A stretch of DNA of 64,000 nucleotides from Halosimplex pelagicum (GCF_013415905.1 NZ_CP058909.1:4030001-4094000); one strand, 5' to 3'; counted from the stretch's first letter, positions 1 through 10,017 are shown. The notes: generated from the letters alone by a model not told the origin. A program made the numbers and translations.

Positions 1-1
1 C

Positions 2-469
2 TCGGACTTACAAGACGTCAGTGAAGCACTGCTGGGGTTCCCGACCGACGAGTTGCCGCTGTTTGCCGAAGAGTCGCGGCTCAATGAAGTCGACACGCAG
101 GTTCGCAAGGCTGCGTTCCGGGAGGGCATCTATGAGATCTATAGCGGCTGTGCCATCTGTGGGAAACTATTCGAGTCGCCCAGTGGGGAACATAATCTTG
201 AGGCTGCTCATATCCTCCCAAGGGCCGACGATGGCCCGGATGTCCTGCAGAACGGGCTGGCACTCTGCTCGCGCCACCACTGGGCCTTCGACAATGGATG
301 GTTCGAGATCGATGAGACGTACGAGATTGAGATACAGGACCATCCAAATCTCGCCGGACACGAAGAGTTCCTGAGGTTCAACGGCGAGTCACTCCATCTG
401 CCAGAACGAGAAGGGCTCCACCCACACCCACAATACATCCAAGAACGGAACCGCAGACAAGACGAGTAA
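2..469 (+). CDS. HNH endonuclease, 5' end outside the window
   Basis: The frame is open from the first bases of the window, so the N-terminus is missing; the internal TTG at 53 is not a convincing start. The visible 155 codons hold an HNH (beta-beta-alpha metal) nuclease module: a CAIC cysteine pair near base 150, the block AAHILPR, and a CSRHHWAFD block. This order (Cys pair, AAHI, LC..HH..FD) is that of HNH domains at the C-termini of restriction endonucleases, which cut double-stranded DNA with a divalent metal. The family assignment is from motif order. It may be the last gene of a restriction cassette lying to the left. It ends with a short PQYIQERNRR tail. It is followed by about 500 bases of decayed DNA. 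Confidence 0.75.
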   Translation, partial: SDLQDVSEALLGFPTDELPLFAEESRLNEVDTQVRKAAFREGIYEIYSGCAICGKLFESPSGEHNLEAAHILPRADDGPDVLQNGLALCSRHHWAFDNGWFEIDETYEIEIQDHPNLAGHEEFLRFNGESLHLPEREGLHPHPQYIQERNRRQDE

Positions 470-600
470 AGAAGGTATCTCGAGACGCATGGCGAGGTCG
501 ACAACGACCGACTTTTCCAGTAGGGTGAGTTCCAGAAACTGGCGGCTGACTACAAGGTGCCACTATCCCAACGAGACCACCATTCGGACGTGAGTACATC

Positions 601-909
601 GAGAACGAGTTCCGGCGAATCCCAGTTGAAATCTCAGCATAGCTCGCGGCCTATCTGATCGGTGGTGGCGCGATATCGCTGCGGAACCTCAGGTGGACGA
701 CGACGGATATCGATTTGGCCGTACGGGTCGCCGAAGACGACGCGTACGGCCAACTGTGGGCTGTCCTGATGGATCTTGGGTATGCCGAAGTACAATCGCT
801 GGATCCAGATTTTCGGGCGCTAGGCGCGACCAGTTGCGTCGAGAACGACGATGGCTGTCGCCTCGGTATCTTCAACCAGATGGTTGAATTTCTGAATCTT
901 TCTTTGTAG
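601..909 (+). pseudogene. Broken DUF6036-like nucleotidyltransferase gene
   Basis: Frame 1 reads, after an in-frame TAG at 640-642, an IGGGA motif, then TTTDIDLAV, then GATSCVENDDGCRLGIF. This is the layout of haloarchaeal DUF6036 nucleotidyltransferase-fold proteins (GGGA...DID) and aligns with the better preserved copy at 37498. The frame stops at 907-909, well short of a full protein, and there is no start codon before the stop at 640. Short coding-looking stretches between 475 and 600 may be remains of its usual HTH partner but are too decayed to call. Dead gene. Its existence shows that this pair has entered the island more than once. Confidence 0.6.
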
Positions 910-951
910 GTTGATGCGGCTTACATTCACTTTCACTACGGTTACTCCGCT

Positions 952-960
952 TTTTTATAC
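952..960 (+). promoter_or_regulatory. TATA box of the mre11-rad50-nurA-herA operon
   Basis: The stretch TTTTTATAC is centred about 26 bases before the GTG start at 982. In haloarchaea this distance places the transcription start on or next to the start codon, giving a leaderless mRNA, and no good Shine-Dalgarno sequence is present. No other comparable promoter is seen before 8947, so the four genes are probably one transcript. Confidence 0.55.
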
Positions 961-981
961 TCGCACCAACATTACCAGGTA

Positions 982-2175
982 GTGTCACGAACTCGGCTTC
1001 TCCATATCAGCGATTCCCATCTTGGGAAGCGACAGTATGGGTCAGATATCCGTCGAGAAGATTTTGCGAACGCGTTTGAACAGGCGATCGATATCGCTAT
1101 CGAACGAGGTGTGGACGCGGTGATCCACACTGGAGACTTGTTTGACGACCCGGTGCCGTCTCTCCCAACGGTGATGCGCGCTGCGGACGCACTCAAACCG
1201 CTAGAGGAGCGAGAGATCCCGTTTTATGGAATTGTCGGGAACCACGAGCGGAAAAACGACGAGCAGTGGTTGGATCTGCTTCGACGGACGAGCGCTGCTG
1301 CGCGACTCAGTAAAGAGCCGACGATGGTCGGCGATGTTGCCCTCTATGGTATCGATGCTGTCCGCCCGAGCGTGTGGGATAGTGCCGAATTCGAACTGGA
1401 GGAACCGCCTGAGGAGGCTTCGTGGACGATCCTCAGCATGCACGAGTTGCTATCACCACTTGCCACGGGCATGGGGCGTGTCTATCCGGCGTCAGAAGTT
1501 CTTGACCGAGTCGGGATCGAACTAGATGGTCTTGCACTCGGTGACCTGCATCAGCCAGAGAGTTCGGTGGTCAACGGGACCGATGTCTGGTATGCAAGCG
1601 CGACTGAGCGAGGTGGAAAAGATCAGGAAGAAACGGGGGTGGTTCAACTCATCGATGTCGATGACGATGGGATTCACCGGCGACAGATCGAACTAGAAAC
1701 TCGGCCGTTCTCGGTGTTCGAAATTCCGTTTGGTGAAGATGACGGAATAAGTCATGTGCGTGCCGTGCTCGAGCGGCATGATCTCGATGGAGCGGTGGCA
1801 AAGATTGAGTTGAGTGGTGAGCGTGGTGCGGTCACAGCCAACGAGGTGACGCAAATCGCGCGTGATGCCGGTGCGGCCGTCGTGAGCGTTGACGATAACC
1901 GAGGACGCGTCGATCTTGACGTGGAATCGATCGAGGCGATGTCGCTACAGGGACTTGATGGCGCGATCGAAGACCAACTCAAGGACGAGGACCTCTCAGG
2001 CGTCGCACTCGATATTGATGCCCGAGTCCGCGAAGATGGTGAACTCGACACGAACGTGAACCGCGTGGCAGACGACTTCGAAGAGCCGATTCGTGAGGCA
2101 CAGGACGCAGCGTTCGATGACATCGAGGCGGCAGAACCTCCCGAAGAAGCTGAGGCCATGGAGGTTGACGAATGA
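982..2175 (+). CDS. mre11: Mre11/SbcD-type DNA double-strand break nuclease
   Basis: 397 aa. The N-terminal calcineurin-like phosphoesterase domain shows all metal-binding blocks: DSHLG (about residues 11-15), GDLFDD, GNHE and a later GDLHQPE. Mre11 is a Mn-dependent 3'-5' exonuclease and endonuclease that opens DNA ends in a complex with Rad50. The C-terminal 150 residues are acidic and would hold the Rad50-binding region. GTG at 982 is chosen because it sits 26 bases behind a TATA box and directly precedes the conserved strand RLLHISDSH. It overlaps rad50 by four bases (ATGA), so the two are translationally coupled. The neighbours Rad50, NurA and HerA form the classical archaeal end-resection set; as this copy lies in accessory DNA it may be a second set used for defence or element maintenance rather than the housekeeping one. 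Confidence 0.92.
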   Translation: MSRTRLLHISDSHLGKRQYGSDIRREDFANAFEQAIDIAIERGVDAVIHTGDLFDDPVPSLPTVMRAADALKPLEEREIPFYGIVGNHERKNDEQWLDLLRRTSAAARLSKEPTMVGDVALYGIDAVRPSVWDSAEFELEEPPEEASWTILSMHELLSPLATGMGRVYPASEVLDRVGIELDGLALGDLHQPESSVVNGTDVWYASATERGGKDQEETGVVQLIDVDDDGIHRRQIELETRPFSVFEIPFGEDDGISHVRAVLERHDLDGAVAKIELSGERGAVTANEVTQIARDAGAAVVSVDDNRGRVDLDVESIEAMSLQGLDGAIEDQLKDEDLSGVALDIDARVREDGELDTNVNRVADDFEEPIREAQDAAFDDIEAAEPPEEAEAMEVDE

Positions 2176-5100
2176 AAGTCACGGACCTACACCTACAGAA
2201 CATCCGGAGTTACGACGACGAGACAGTCAAGTTTCCTGAGGGGACGATGCTCGTCCACGGGGAGAACGGGGCAGGGAAGACGACACTGCTCATGGGGATT
2301 TTCGGTGGCTTATTCCTCTCGAAAATCCGGAACGTTGGGTCGAATGATTTCAACCTCGACGACATCGTCCGGCGTGGGGCTGAGGAAGGCGAGATAGCGC
2401 TCACATTTGAGGTCGAAGATGTGCCGTACACAGTAACGTGGACGATTGACACGCAAGGACCGAACGCTGCCGTACTTGATTCTCCGTCCTTGTCTGAGCC
2501 CGTCTCTGGAATTCGGGACGTTCGCTCAAAGGTCATGGACATCGTTGGGATGGATGAGGATAGCTTCTCCAGGTCAGTATATGTCCAGCAGGGGGAGGTC
2601 GACCGATTGTTCGACGATGATGCTCGTGCAGAGCTCATTGACGACTTGCTCGGACTTGACCGGATCGATGGGTATGAACTCCGGATGAAAGGGGCGCGAC
2701 GTGCGGTAAATCGCCTGAAGAACGATAACGAACAGTCTGCAAAGAATCATCAGGAGACGATCGAAGAGCAGTTTGATCACGATACCGAAGGGTACGAGTC
2801 TGAACTCGGCGAGAAAGAAACTGAAATCGCGGAGAAAGACGCAGAGATCGATGAAGTTGAATCGTTTTTGGAGGAACTTCGAGAGGCGAAACGCGATGTC
2901 GAAGCAAGTATAGAGGAACACGATGAGTTACAGACGGTTCTCGAAGAGAAGAAAGAGAAACGTGAGGGGTTAGTAAATGACCGAGGCGAGGAACAGCGCG
3001 CTATCGAAGAGGCCGAGGCTGCGATCAATAATGCTGAGAAGGACATAGAGACACTGGAAGAGCGTATCGAAGAGAAGAGCGCAGTGCTCGCTGATCTTGA
3101 GACCCCATCGACGACTGACTCGATTGCGATTGATTTGTCGACAGAGCAGGCTGCCAATGAGACTTTGAATGCAGCACAGGAGGCCGTCGAAGAAGCACAG
3201 ATTGAGAAGACAGATAGAGAGGGAGATCTTGAACAGGCAAAGTCGGAGCGTGACCGACTGATCGAAGAGCGAGACGAACTGGTTGAGGAAAAAGATGCGT
3301 TAAACTCCGATCTCGACCATCTCCGCGACGAGATGGAAGCGGTCAAGACTGATGTTGAGGCCGCGCAAGAAGACCTGACTGATGCCATCAGCGCTCGAGA
3401 TGCTGCGACTACAGCTTTCTTTCCGGAGGAGTCATGTCCGGACTCAATAACCAAGGAGACACTCGACACTGTCGATGCGCGCGTCGAAGAGTTGAGAACG
3501 GAGAAAAACGAGGTTTCGGAGGAGCGAGCGGGGAAGGTAGCGTCGGTAGAAGCTGCGGAAGCCACCCTAAACGAGGTCCAGACGGACATTGCGGACGCGG
3601 AAGCAGCTATCGAGCAACGAGAGGACAAACTTGAGGAAGTACGTACCGAACTCGAATCAGTACGTGAGAAGCGAGCGGCGGCAACAGAGCAGTTCGAAGC
3701 CGATCTGGATGAACTTGCTACTGAGCTCGATGCGTTCGATCTTGAGGTGACTGGCGAAACGTTGCAGACACTCATCGATGATCGGATCCCCAGTAAAAAA
3801 GACGAGTTACAGCGGGCCCTCGACGATGCAAAATCCACCGTAACGAAAAAAGAAGCCCGCAAATCCACGCTTGAAGATGACCGGGAGGAACTCCAGGCAC
3901 TCGATGGCGTCGCAACGTGCCCGAAATGTGGGCAAGACGTAGACCCCGAACACGTTGAGGGGGAACTCGCTGACATTGAATCAGAGATTCGAGAACTCAA
4001 AGCGGCGCTCGACGATGCGACTCAGGAACGTGATAGGCTTCTTGAACGTCGAAAAACTCTCGATAGTCTTCGAGAGGATGCAATCGAACTCAGGGAGTAT
4101 CGTGCTGATGCCATCGAGGCGAAAGACGATCGGGAGGATGACTTGGTAGATGATGTCGATAATTTGCAGGATGAACTTGAGGAGGCAGAGCAGGAACTAG
4201 ATGATGCTGAAGATGAACTCGAAAGCGTCGAATCCGAGGTTGCGGAACTGCGCAGCACAATTGAGAACTTCGAATCGACAATCGAGGCACTTGAAACAGA
4301 GATCCAAGAGGGGAAGGAGGTCAGTGAGGCATTCGAGCGCGCCGAAAAACGCCGCGAGGAGTATGAAGACCTTGCTGACAAGCTAGCGGATTTAGAGAGC
4401 GAAGAAACTGATCTTGAAGACGACATCGAAGCGCAAGTAGCGGAGATCAGTGAATGCGAGGAGTTGATTGACGAGCAGCGTGACCGCGTTGCTGATGCTG
4501 AGTCGGCATGCGATGTTGCGGCGGAAGCCGTCGAGATAGCAACGGAACGTCGTGAACTCGTCTCCAGTGTGGTGGATGCATACGACAATATCGATGACTT
4601 GGAAACCAGTGTTGAGAGTCACGAACAGGATATTGGCCACGCGCGGGACACGATCGAAAACCTGAACGCACAGATATCTGATGTTGAAGCGCGGATTGAA
4701 GAGATCGAGGATGACCTCGGAGCAATTGACGTTGAGGAGCAACGAGAGACGTTAGTGACGATATCTGATAAGATCGATGCCCGTGAGACATCACTTGACG
4801 AATTAAATGCTGAACTAGAGTCACTCAAAGAGGAGCGGACGGTTCTGGAGACTGATCTTGAGAGACTTGAGTATTTCCAGGACCAGCTCGCACTTGCGGA
4901 GTCCAAGCGTGAGTGGGCTCAGGAGCGTGCTGATGAGTTCGACCGAATGATCGGTGTGTACCGGAGTACCAAGGCAGACCTTCGTGAACAGTACCTTGCG
5001 TACATCAACGAGTACACGAACGACATATTCACGGACATATACAAGAATAATAGTTATCAGCAGGTTCGGGTCCTTGAAGAGGGCCCGGACGGCACGCCGT

Positions 5101-5480
5101 ATGCGATTCAGTTGCTGCGCGACGATGGCACCCTTGAACATCCGAGCAACGCCAGTGGTGGCGAGCGGGCGATCGTCAATCTCGCACTTCGTGCAGGGAT
5201 TTACAAACTGATCGCTGAGATGCGTGAAGGCAATACAGGCCGCCTACCGCCGTTCATTCTGGACGAGCCGACCACGTTCCTTGATCAGGGGCACGTAGGG
5301 CGGCTAGAACAGATGCTTGACAGCATCGCCGAGTGGGATGTCCCGCAGGTGATTGTCGTGTCTCATGATGAACGTCTCATTCAGGGTGCTGAACACGAAA
5401 TTGAGGTATTGATCGATGAGGACACGAATGCCAGTCGGGCCGACGTGTATCGCGGGGGCCGAATCCCAGGTGACGACTGA
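2172..5480 (+). CDS. rad50: Rad50-type SMC ATPase with zinc hook
   Basis: 1102 aa. Walker A GENGAGKTT at residues 30-38 (K36); two long charged coiled-coil arms (about 180-570 and 600-950); between them the zinc hook CPKC at residues 583-586, through which two molecules join; then the ABC signature SGGERA and Walker B ILDEPTTFLD, and a VVSHDERL segment near the C-terminus. All parts of a working Rad50 are present and the length is normal. It would act as ATP-driven clamp and regulator of the Mre11 nuclease at DNA ends. It overlaps mre11 by four bases; its TGA at 5478-5480 directly abuts the ATG of nurA, so translation of the three is likely coupled. Long antisense reading frames here come only from the coiled-coil codon pattern. 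Confidence 0.95.
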   Translation: MKVTDLHLQNIRSYDDETVKFPEGTMLVHGENGAGKTTLLMGIFGGLFLSKIRNVGSNDFNLDDIVRRGAEEGEIALTFEVEDVPYTVTWTIDTQGPNAAVLDSPSLSEPVSGIRDVRSKVMDIVGMDEDSFSRSVYVQQGEVDRLFDDDARAELIDDLLGLDRIDGYELRMKGARRAVNRLKNDNEQSAKNHQETIEEQFDHDTEGYESELGEKETEIAEKDAEIDEVESFLEELREAKRDVEASIEEHDELQTVLEEKKEKREGLVNDRGEEQRAIEEAEAAINNAEKDIETLEERIEEKSAVLADLETPSTTDSIAIDLSTEQAANETLNAAQEAVEEAQIEKTDREGDLEQAKSERDRLIEERDELVEEKDALNSDLDHLRDEMEAVKTDVEAAQEDLTDAISARDAATTAFFPEESCPDSITKETLDTVDARVEELRTEKNEVSEERAGKVASVEAAEATLNEVQTDIADAEAAIEQREDKLEEVRTELESVREKRAAATEQFEADLDELATELDAFDLEVTGETLQTLIDDRIPSKKDELQRALDDAKSTVTKKEARKSTLEDDREELQALDGVATCPKCGQDVDPEHVEGELADIESEIRELKAALDDATQERDRLLERRKTLDSLREDAIELREYRADAIEAKDDREDDLVDDVDNLQDELEEAEQELDDAEDELESVESEVAELRSTIENFESTIEALETEIQEGKEVSEAFERAEKRREEYEDLADKLADLESEETDLEDDIEAQVAEISECEELIDEQRDRVADAESACDVAAEAVEIATERRELVSSVVDAYDNIDDLETSVESHEQDIGHARDTIENLNAQISDVEARIEEIEDDLGAIDVEEQRETLVTISDKIDARETSLDELNAELESLKEERTVLETDLERLEYFQDQLALAESKREWAQERADEFDRMIGVYRSTKADLREQYLAYINEYTNDIFTDIYKNNSYQQVRVLEEGPDGTPYAIQLLRDDGTLEHPSNASGGERAIVNLALRAGIYKLIAEMREGNTGRLPPFILDEPTTFLDQGHVGRLEQMLDSIAEWDVPQVIVVSHDERLIQGAEHEIEVLIDEDTNASRADVYRGGRIPGDD

Positions 5481-6761
5481 ATGGACGAGCGCGCCTTCGA
5501 CGTCGTCCGACAACTCGCCGAACACGTTGACGCCGGTATTCCCCGTGGAATAGCGGATCAGGCGACGTATGCCCGGGAACTGTTCGACCTCCTCGTACAT
5601 GAGGGTGGAACGGTCGAGCCATTGGGAGACCCTGAGTATTTCAAAACGCGGAAGGCGGAACTTGGTACTTGGACGGACGACCCATGGGGTGATCCGACGT
5701 ACGGTGTTGATGCCAGTACGACCCGGCCGTTAGAGTATAATAACGGTCTTGTTGTCGATACAGCGCACGCAAAACTCGGTGTAGGTGGCGCTAATGCGGA
5801 TCGGGGGCCTGAACAGCGGGGGACAATCGTCACCGGTGTCTACCTCGAAGACGACGATGTCACGCTCCACCAGGAGAGCATTGAGCGTGGTGATGTTGCG
5901 GGAGAGATCATCCGGATTCCGGAGATGCGACAACGGGCGAACGTCACGTCGATACTCACATCGACCGTGCAGCGTCTTGCGGAGGGCAAGCACGCACGCC
6001 GGTGTTTGGACGATGTGGATGGCCCATTGTTCCTCGACGGGTCTGTCTACCCGCTCAGCGTCATCTACTGGACGCTACTTGACCGCGCGGGGCAGGGAGC
6101 ACCCATTGGAGAATGGGACCTGCCGACGACAGTGATTGAAAACTACGTCGCAGTCGTCGACGCGTGTTATGACCGCGATCTGCCAGTTCTGGGCGTCGTG
6201 AAGACATCGTCCATGGGTGAACTCACAGAATCGCTCCGTGAGAAAATTGCACAGAATAATCTACGGGGGCCGCACGGTACGCTCCGAGATGTTCCGTGGC
6301 TACGCGATCATCAATTCATCGGTGAGGTACTCCGCGATTCGAGCCTTGACCACATCACGTACACCTCGTGGTTTGTTCAAACTGAAGTGGAACTTCGCGG
6401 CGAATCGTTCGACCTGCTAGAAGCTGTGGCGGGTGATCTCAGCCACGGAGGCCCGTCTGATTACCGGCGGGCGTTTTGCTACGTCCGGACACCGAAGACG
6501 GGGAACGTATTCCGCGTCGAGACGCCTGCGTTGTTCCTCACCGATGATGACCGTCGTGAGCAAGTTCGCCTCAAGGCGCTGAAAGAAATCGCCCGAAAAG
6601 GAGACGTTCCGGGTGCCGTCGCTCGAGCTGACCGTATCGCTCGTATCAGCCCGGGCAACCGTGAAACAATCCGTGATTCGCTCCAGACTGTCGAACCGGC
6701 GTTTGACTACAACCGCGATGGCCGCTGGAGTCACCTCGAAGATTCCCGAAGCTATGAGTGA
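5481..6761 (+). CDS. nurA: NurA-domain 5'-3' nuclease
   Basis: 426 aa. Contains the NurA fold: a first acidic strand VVDTAHAKLG, the block LFLDGSVYP with the metal-binding Asp, and near the C-terminus FCYVRTPKTGNVFRVETP. NurA is a Mn-dependent single-strand endonuclease and 5'-3' exonuclease that works inside the HerA hexamer to produce 3' overhangs on broken DNA. The ATG at 5481 follows the rad50 stop without a gap. The last eight bases overlap the start of the HerA-like gene, as expected for partners made in fixed ratio. Assignment is by motif and by the operon context Mre11-Rad50-NurA-HerA. Confidence 0.85.
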   Translation: MDERAFDVVRQLAEHVDAGIPRGIADQATYARELFDLLVHEGGTVEPLGDPEYFKTRKAELGTWTDDPWGDPTYGVDASTTRPLEYNNGLVVDTAHAKLGVGGANADRGPEQRGTIVTGVYLEDDDVTLHQESIERGDVAGEIIRIPEMRQRANVTSILTSTVQRLAEGKHARRCLDDVDGPLFLDGSVYPLSVIYWTLLDRAGQGAPIGEWDLPTTVIENYVAVVDACYDRDLPVLGVVKTSSMGELTESLREKIAQNNLRGPHGTLRDVPWLRDHQFIGEVLRDSSLDHITYTSWFVQTEVELRGESFDLLEAVAGDLSHGGPSDYRRAFCYVRTPKTGNVFRVETPALFLTDDDRREQVRLKALKEIARKGDVPGAVARADRIARISPGNRETIRDSLQTVEPAFDYNRDGRWSHLEDSRSYE

Positions 6762-8637
6762 CAACATCGACGACATCCTTGACAACGACCCGATAGCTGA
6801 CGACGCGGACGGATCCGTCAGTGACCAGACCGACGAGCAACGAGAGACTGACGACCAGTCAAACGACTCTGAAGTTCCTGAGCGGAGTGTTCCGAGTGGG
6901 GCATCTGCTCCTGCAGATGACGAACTAGGCCATATCCTTGCGAGTGAGGAAATCCACGTTAGTCGGCAGGATTATCAGGTGAATGCATTCGTTCGAACAG
7001 GTGCTCGGGATGACGTTCGACTTGGCGACTACGTCCAGGTGCCGTACCCAGACGAGGACAGCGAAATGTTCGCGGTCACGGACACGCTGCGATACGAGCC
7101 GTACACGGATCTTGACGACAAGTCCGATGCGCACAACCAGATCAGCGCGTACGTAGACCTCAACGAGTCTGAGTACGTCCAAGTCGCAGAACTGGAGCCA
7201 CTGGCAATCCTCAAGAACGTTGGTTCGGACGATATCGAGAGCGGGATCGTCAACCGTATTCCAAAGCCGAATTCACCGGCTCGACTCGCGCGGGACGAGG
7301 CATGCCTCCGAACCGGTCTCAACATCCCTGGAAAGGGAATCTTCACCGGGTGGCTCTCTGTCGGCGGTGAGGCGATGACAGTCGATGGTGAAAATTTCCC
7401 GTATTACTTGAGCAATCCAGGAATCGATCGGGAAACTGGCGACACCGAAGACGGCGAGCCCGCCGTGTTTCGGCATGCGCTCGTCGCGGGGTCAACCGGT
7501 AAAGGAAAGACGCATTTCACGAAGAACGTCCTTCGACAGTTCGTTTCCGAGAAGCGCTATCCGATTCGTCATCACGACACGGGAGAAGAACAACAACGCC
7601 GTCTTAATCTCGTGATCATTGACCCGGAAAACGAGTACTGGGAGATGCGAGACGATAACGAAGCGATCGTGAATGACGACTCGATCCAGCGAGAACTCCG
7701 CCAGCACGGCATCAAACGCGGCGGGGTTGACGACCTTGAGGTCTTTATTCCACAGGTCGCTGGCACGAACGCACCGTCAACGATGGAGAGTCGAGAATTG
7801 TCGATTCCGTTTGAGATTGTCCGAGGGCGACCAGAGATGTTGATGCCCTACACGCCCACAGAAGTCACGCGCGGTGCAATTGAGGACTGTATCAGCGCGT
7901 ACTTCTCCTGCTTTGACGGCCAGGACAACTATCCCGAACGAGGGGTAGAGCGACCGAAGTACATGGACTTCCTTGCCTTCCTTAACGAGCATGACGAGGA
8001 CAACAGCCGACTACGCACTGACAACGATATTGGCGGCGGAACGTGGAGCGCAGTGAATCGACGTGTCGACCGTGACACATTCCGGAATGTCTTCGATCAG
8101 GGGACCGAGTTCCTCCCGGATATCTCCGACGAGGTGTTCCGCGGAGGGCAAGTATCAGTAATTCCCACGAGCCATCTCAACGGTGGGAAAGAAAGACTCG
8201 CTGTACTCTCAATCCTCTCATACATCATTGAGAACAAAATCGATGACTATCAAGTCGACTCAGCTGTTCGGAATACCCCGATGCTTGTCGCGGTCGACGA
8301 AGCACATAATTACTTTGCGAGCGCTGACAGTCTCCGCGAAGAGTATATCCTTCGTCGAGCGCGTGTCGCAGTCAAACAGGGACGGAAGTACAAGCTTGGA
8401 CTCTGTCTCATTACACAGAATCCGGACGACGTTGACGACGATGTGATCAAACAGATCAACACGAACGTATTCCTTGGACTGAAAGCCGAAGTTGTCGATT
8501 CAGTTTCATCGATACCATCGGAGTTCAAGAAAGACCTCCCGAACTTCGGCAAGGGACAAGCTGTAGTCAAAGCGCCTGATGTGGAGGCTGTTGAGGTCGT
8601 TGGCCTTCCGTATTGCCTAACGAAACACGGAAATTGA
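6754..8637 (+). CDS. herA: HerA-type hexameric DNA translocase
   Basis: 627 aa from the ATG at 6754, which overlaps the nurA stop; a longer in-frame extension to 6613 lies wholly inside nurA and is rejected. After an acidic, low-complexity first 50 residues comes a HAS-barrel-like beta region, then the FtsK/HerA ATPase core: Walker A VAGSTGKGKTHF, the block IIDPENEYWE, Walker B LVAVDEAHNYF, and the sensor region CLITQNPDDVDDDVIKQINT. HerA is a bidirectional DNA pump that drives NurA along DNA ends. It is the last clear member of the end-resection operon. A short spacer of 345 bases with a new promoter separates it from the next gene. Confidence 0.88.
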   Translation: MSDNIDDILDNDPIADDADGSVSDQTDEQRETDDQSNDSEVPERSVPSGASAPADDELGHILASEEIHVSRQDYQVNAFVRTGARDDVRLGDYVQVPYPDEDSEMFAVTDTLRYEPYTDLDDKSDAHNQISAYVDLNESEYVQVAELEPLAILKNVGSDDIESGIVNRIPKPNSPARLARDEACLRTGLNIPGKGIFTGWLSVGGEAMTVDGENFPYYLSNPGIDRETGDTEDGEPAVFRHALVAGSTGKGKTHFTKNVLRQFVSEKRYPIRHHDTGEEQQRRLNLVIIDPENEYWEMRDDNEAIVNDDSIQRELRQHGIKRGGVDDLEVFIPQVAGTNAPSTMESRELSIPFEIVRGRPEMLMPYTPTEVTRGAIEDCISAYFSCFDGQDNYPERGVERPKYMDFLAFLNEHDEDNSRLRTDNDIGGGTWSAVNRRVDRDTFRNVFDQGTEFLPDISDEVFRGGQVSVIPTSHLNGGKERLAVLSILSYIIENKIDDYQVDSAVRNTPMLVAVDEAHNYFASADSLREEYILRRARVAVKQGRKYKLGLCLITQNPDDVDDDVIKQINTNVFLGLKAEVVDSVSSIPSEFKKDLPNFGKGQAVVKAPDVEAVEVVGLPYCLTKHGN

Positions 8638-8982
8638 TCGGGAGGTGCAGAATTGCAGTTAGGTACTACGGGTTACCAGATGAGAAATCAGGGGGAATCC
8701 CTCGGTCACGAATGCGTCGCCAGTGATGGAAAGTCAAGAACGCCTGACCTTATCCTGCTCGTTGGTTCAAATTTATTTGACCGGTTCAAATGGCGTCACA
8801 TCCTTTGTGAAGATCTCCAGTCTCCAAGATGTGTTCTACCCACAAGTGAACTGCATTATTACTACGTGATGCGGCCCCGAGAAAAATTCACTATCTGAAT
8901 TTCTTCCCCCGATCTAGTTGTCTGATTCGGCGTAACAACTTTGCAATTGATTAAGTGTCCAGGCCCACGTCGACTAAATGTA
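8638..8982. promoter_or_regulatory. Intergenic spacer with probable promoter for the 8983 gene
   Basis: No convincing gene is seen in these 345 bases; the reading frame at 8653-8898 has no protein-like character. An AT-rich box around 8947-8956 (ATTGATTAAG) lies about 30 bases before the ATG at 8983, fitting a leaderless promoter. So the gene at 8983 can be transcribed separately from the operon before it. Confidence 0.35.
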
Positions 8983-10017
8983 ATGCAGTCAAATGATACA
9001 GGCGGCGATATTGAAGCGGATGAATTGTACCGAGCTGAGCACCGTTTGGAAGTACTACCGAACTTCGTGAGTTCTCGACCTGATAAAGCCCGGACAGAAT
9101 CTGAGGGGCGGGCCCTCACTCCACGTGATGAGGATGGCGGCGTCTCTATTATTCGGGATGGTGATGAGTATCTGGCTGTTGGTAGTGGCGGAGATGAGGA
9201 TGAGAAGAACGTGTGGATGGAGCGTGTGCCTGCGGTTCGCCAAGCGGTCGTACAAGGTGAACAACTCTGGCGTATTCCAAACAATTGGGTGGAATTCCTT
9301 CGTGTCCACAGTGAGGATGCGCCTGACCGACTCCTATACCAGATTCCGGACCCGGAAGTTTACGTGGTTGTCCGTGCCCCACGAGGAGACGGTAACAGTG
9401 AACCACGATACCTGATAGAGGAAGTTGGACCGATTGAGGTGGAAATCACCGAAAGGCCGGATCGTGAAGCCCTCGACAACCTTCTGGCAGAGTTGGAAGC
9501 GCAGAGTGATCCGCCCGAAATAGTCGTATCCACGTTGGAGATTCTTGCAGATCACGTGAGCGACTTCGAACGGAAATACCGGAAGGACATGGGGAAACGA
9601 GGACAAGAAGCAGTCTGGAAGCTCTTTAAATCGGAACAAAAAGGAGTCGTTGAGTCGTGGTCGATCAATCCATGGGATACGGAGCAGGATATCACGCACT
9701 TCATCCCGGAAACCCGTTATGCATCGAACGATGTCCTCAAGAAAGTCGCAAGCCGGCTAATTGAGGCTGGTGTCGTTTCCCCGTCGCCTTCAATTGAGGT
9801 TACCGTCAAGAACGGGAAGCGGCTGCCAGCTGGGTACTTCCTGCAGGCGTTGACCGAAGCAGGGTGTTCCCCGACTGAGGCACTCGACTGGACAATGGTG
9901 AAGACGCGCGGGCACACAGAGGCTACGTGGAGTGAGGTCCGTGGTGAAGCTGAACAACAGATTGCAGAGAACATTCACGCAGCGGAGATAACTCTCTCGC
10001 TGAAACGCACAAATTAG
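8983..10017 (+). CDS. Unknown acidic protein behind the HerA operon
   Basis: 344 aa; not recognised. ATG at 8983 is preferred over an in-frame TTG at 8941 because a TATA-like box lies about 30 bases before it. The N-terminal 60 residues are acidic and look disordered. The middle (about residues 70-160) alternates hydrophobic and charged residues as in a beta-rich domain. The C-terminal 150 residues are helical and include ASNDVLKKVASRLIEAGVV, which resembles a winged-helix segment, and a final HTEATWSEVRGEAEQQ helix. No nuclease or ATPase motif is visible. Its position behind the end-resection operon suggests, without proof, that it belongs to the same module. It could instead be a passenger gene. 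Confidence 0.6.
   Translation: MQSNDTGGDIEADELYRAEHRLEVLPNFVSSRPDKARTESEGRALTPRDEDGGVSIIRDGDEYLAVGSGGDEDEKNVWMERVPAVRQAVVQGEQLWRIPNNWVEFLRVHSEDAPDRLLYQIPDPEVYVVVRAPRGDGNSEPRYLIEEVGPIEVEITERPDREALDNLLAELEAQSDPPEIVVSTLEILADHVSDFERKYRKDMGKRGQEAVWKLFKSEQKGVVESWSINPWDTEQDITHFIPETRYASNDVLKKVASRLIEAGVVSPSPSIEVTVKNGKRLPAGYFLQALTEAGCSPTEALDWTMVKTRGHTEATWSEVRGEAEQQIAENIHAAEITLSLKRTN

Noticed and set aside
2777-4000. Long antisense reading frame (407 codons) opposite rad50.
   Set aside because: Ser-rich translation is the mirror of Glu/Asp-rich coiled-coil codons; rad50 itself is intact there.
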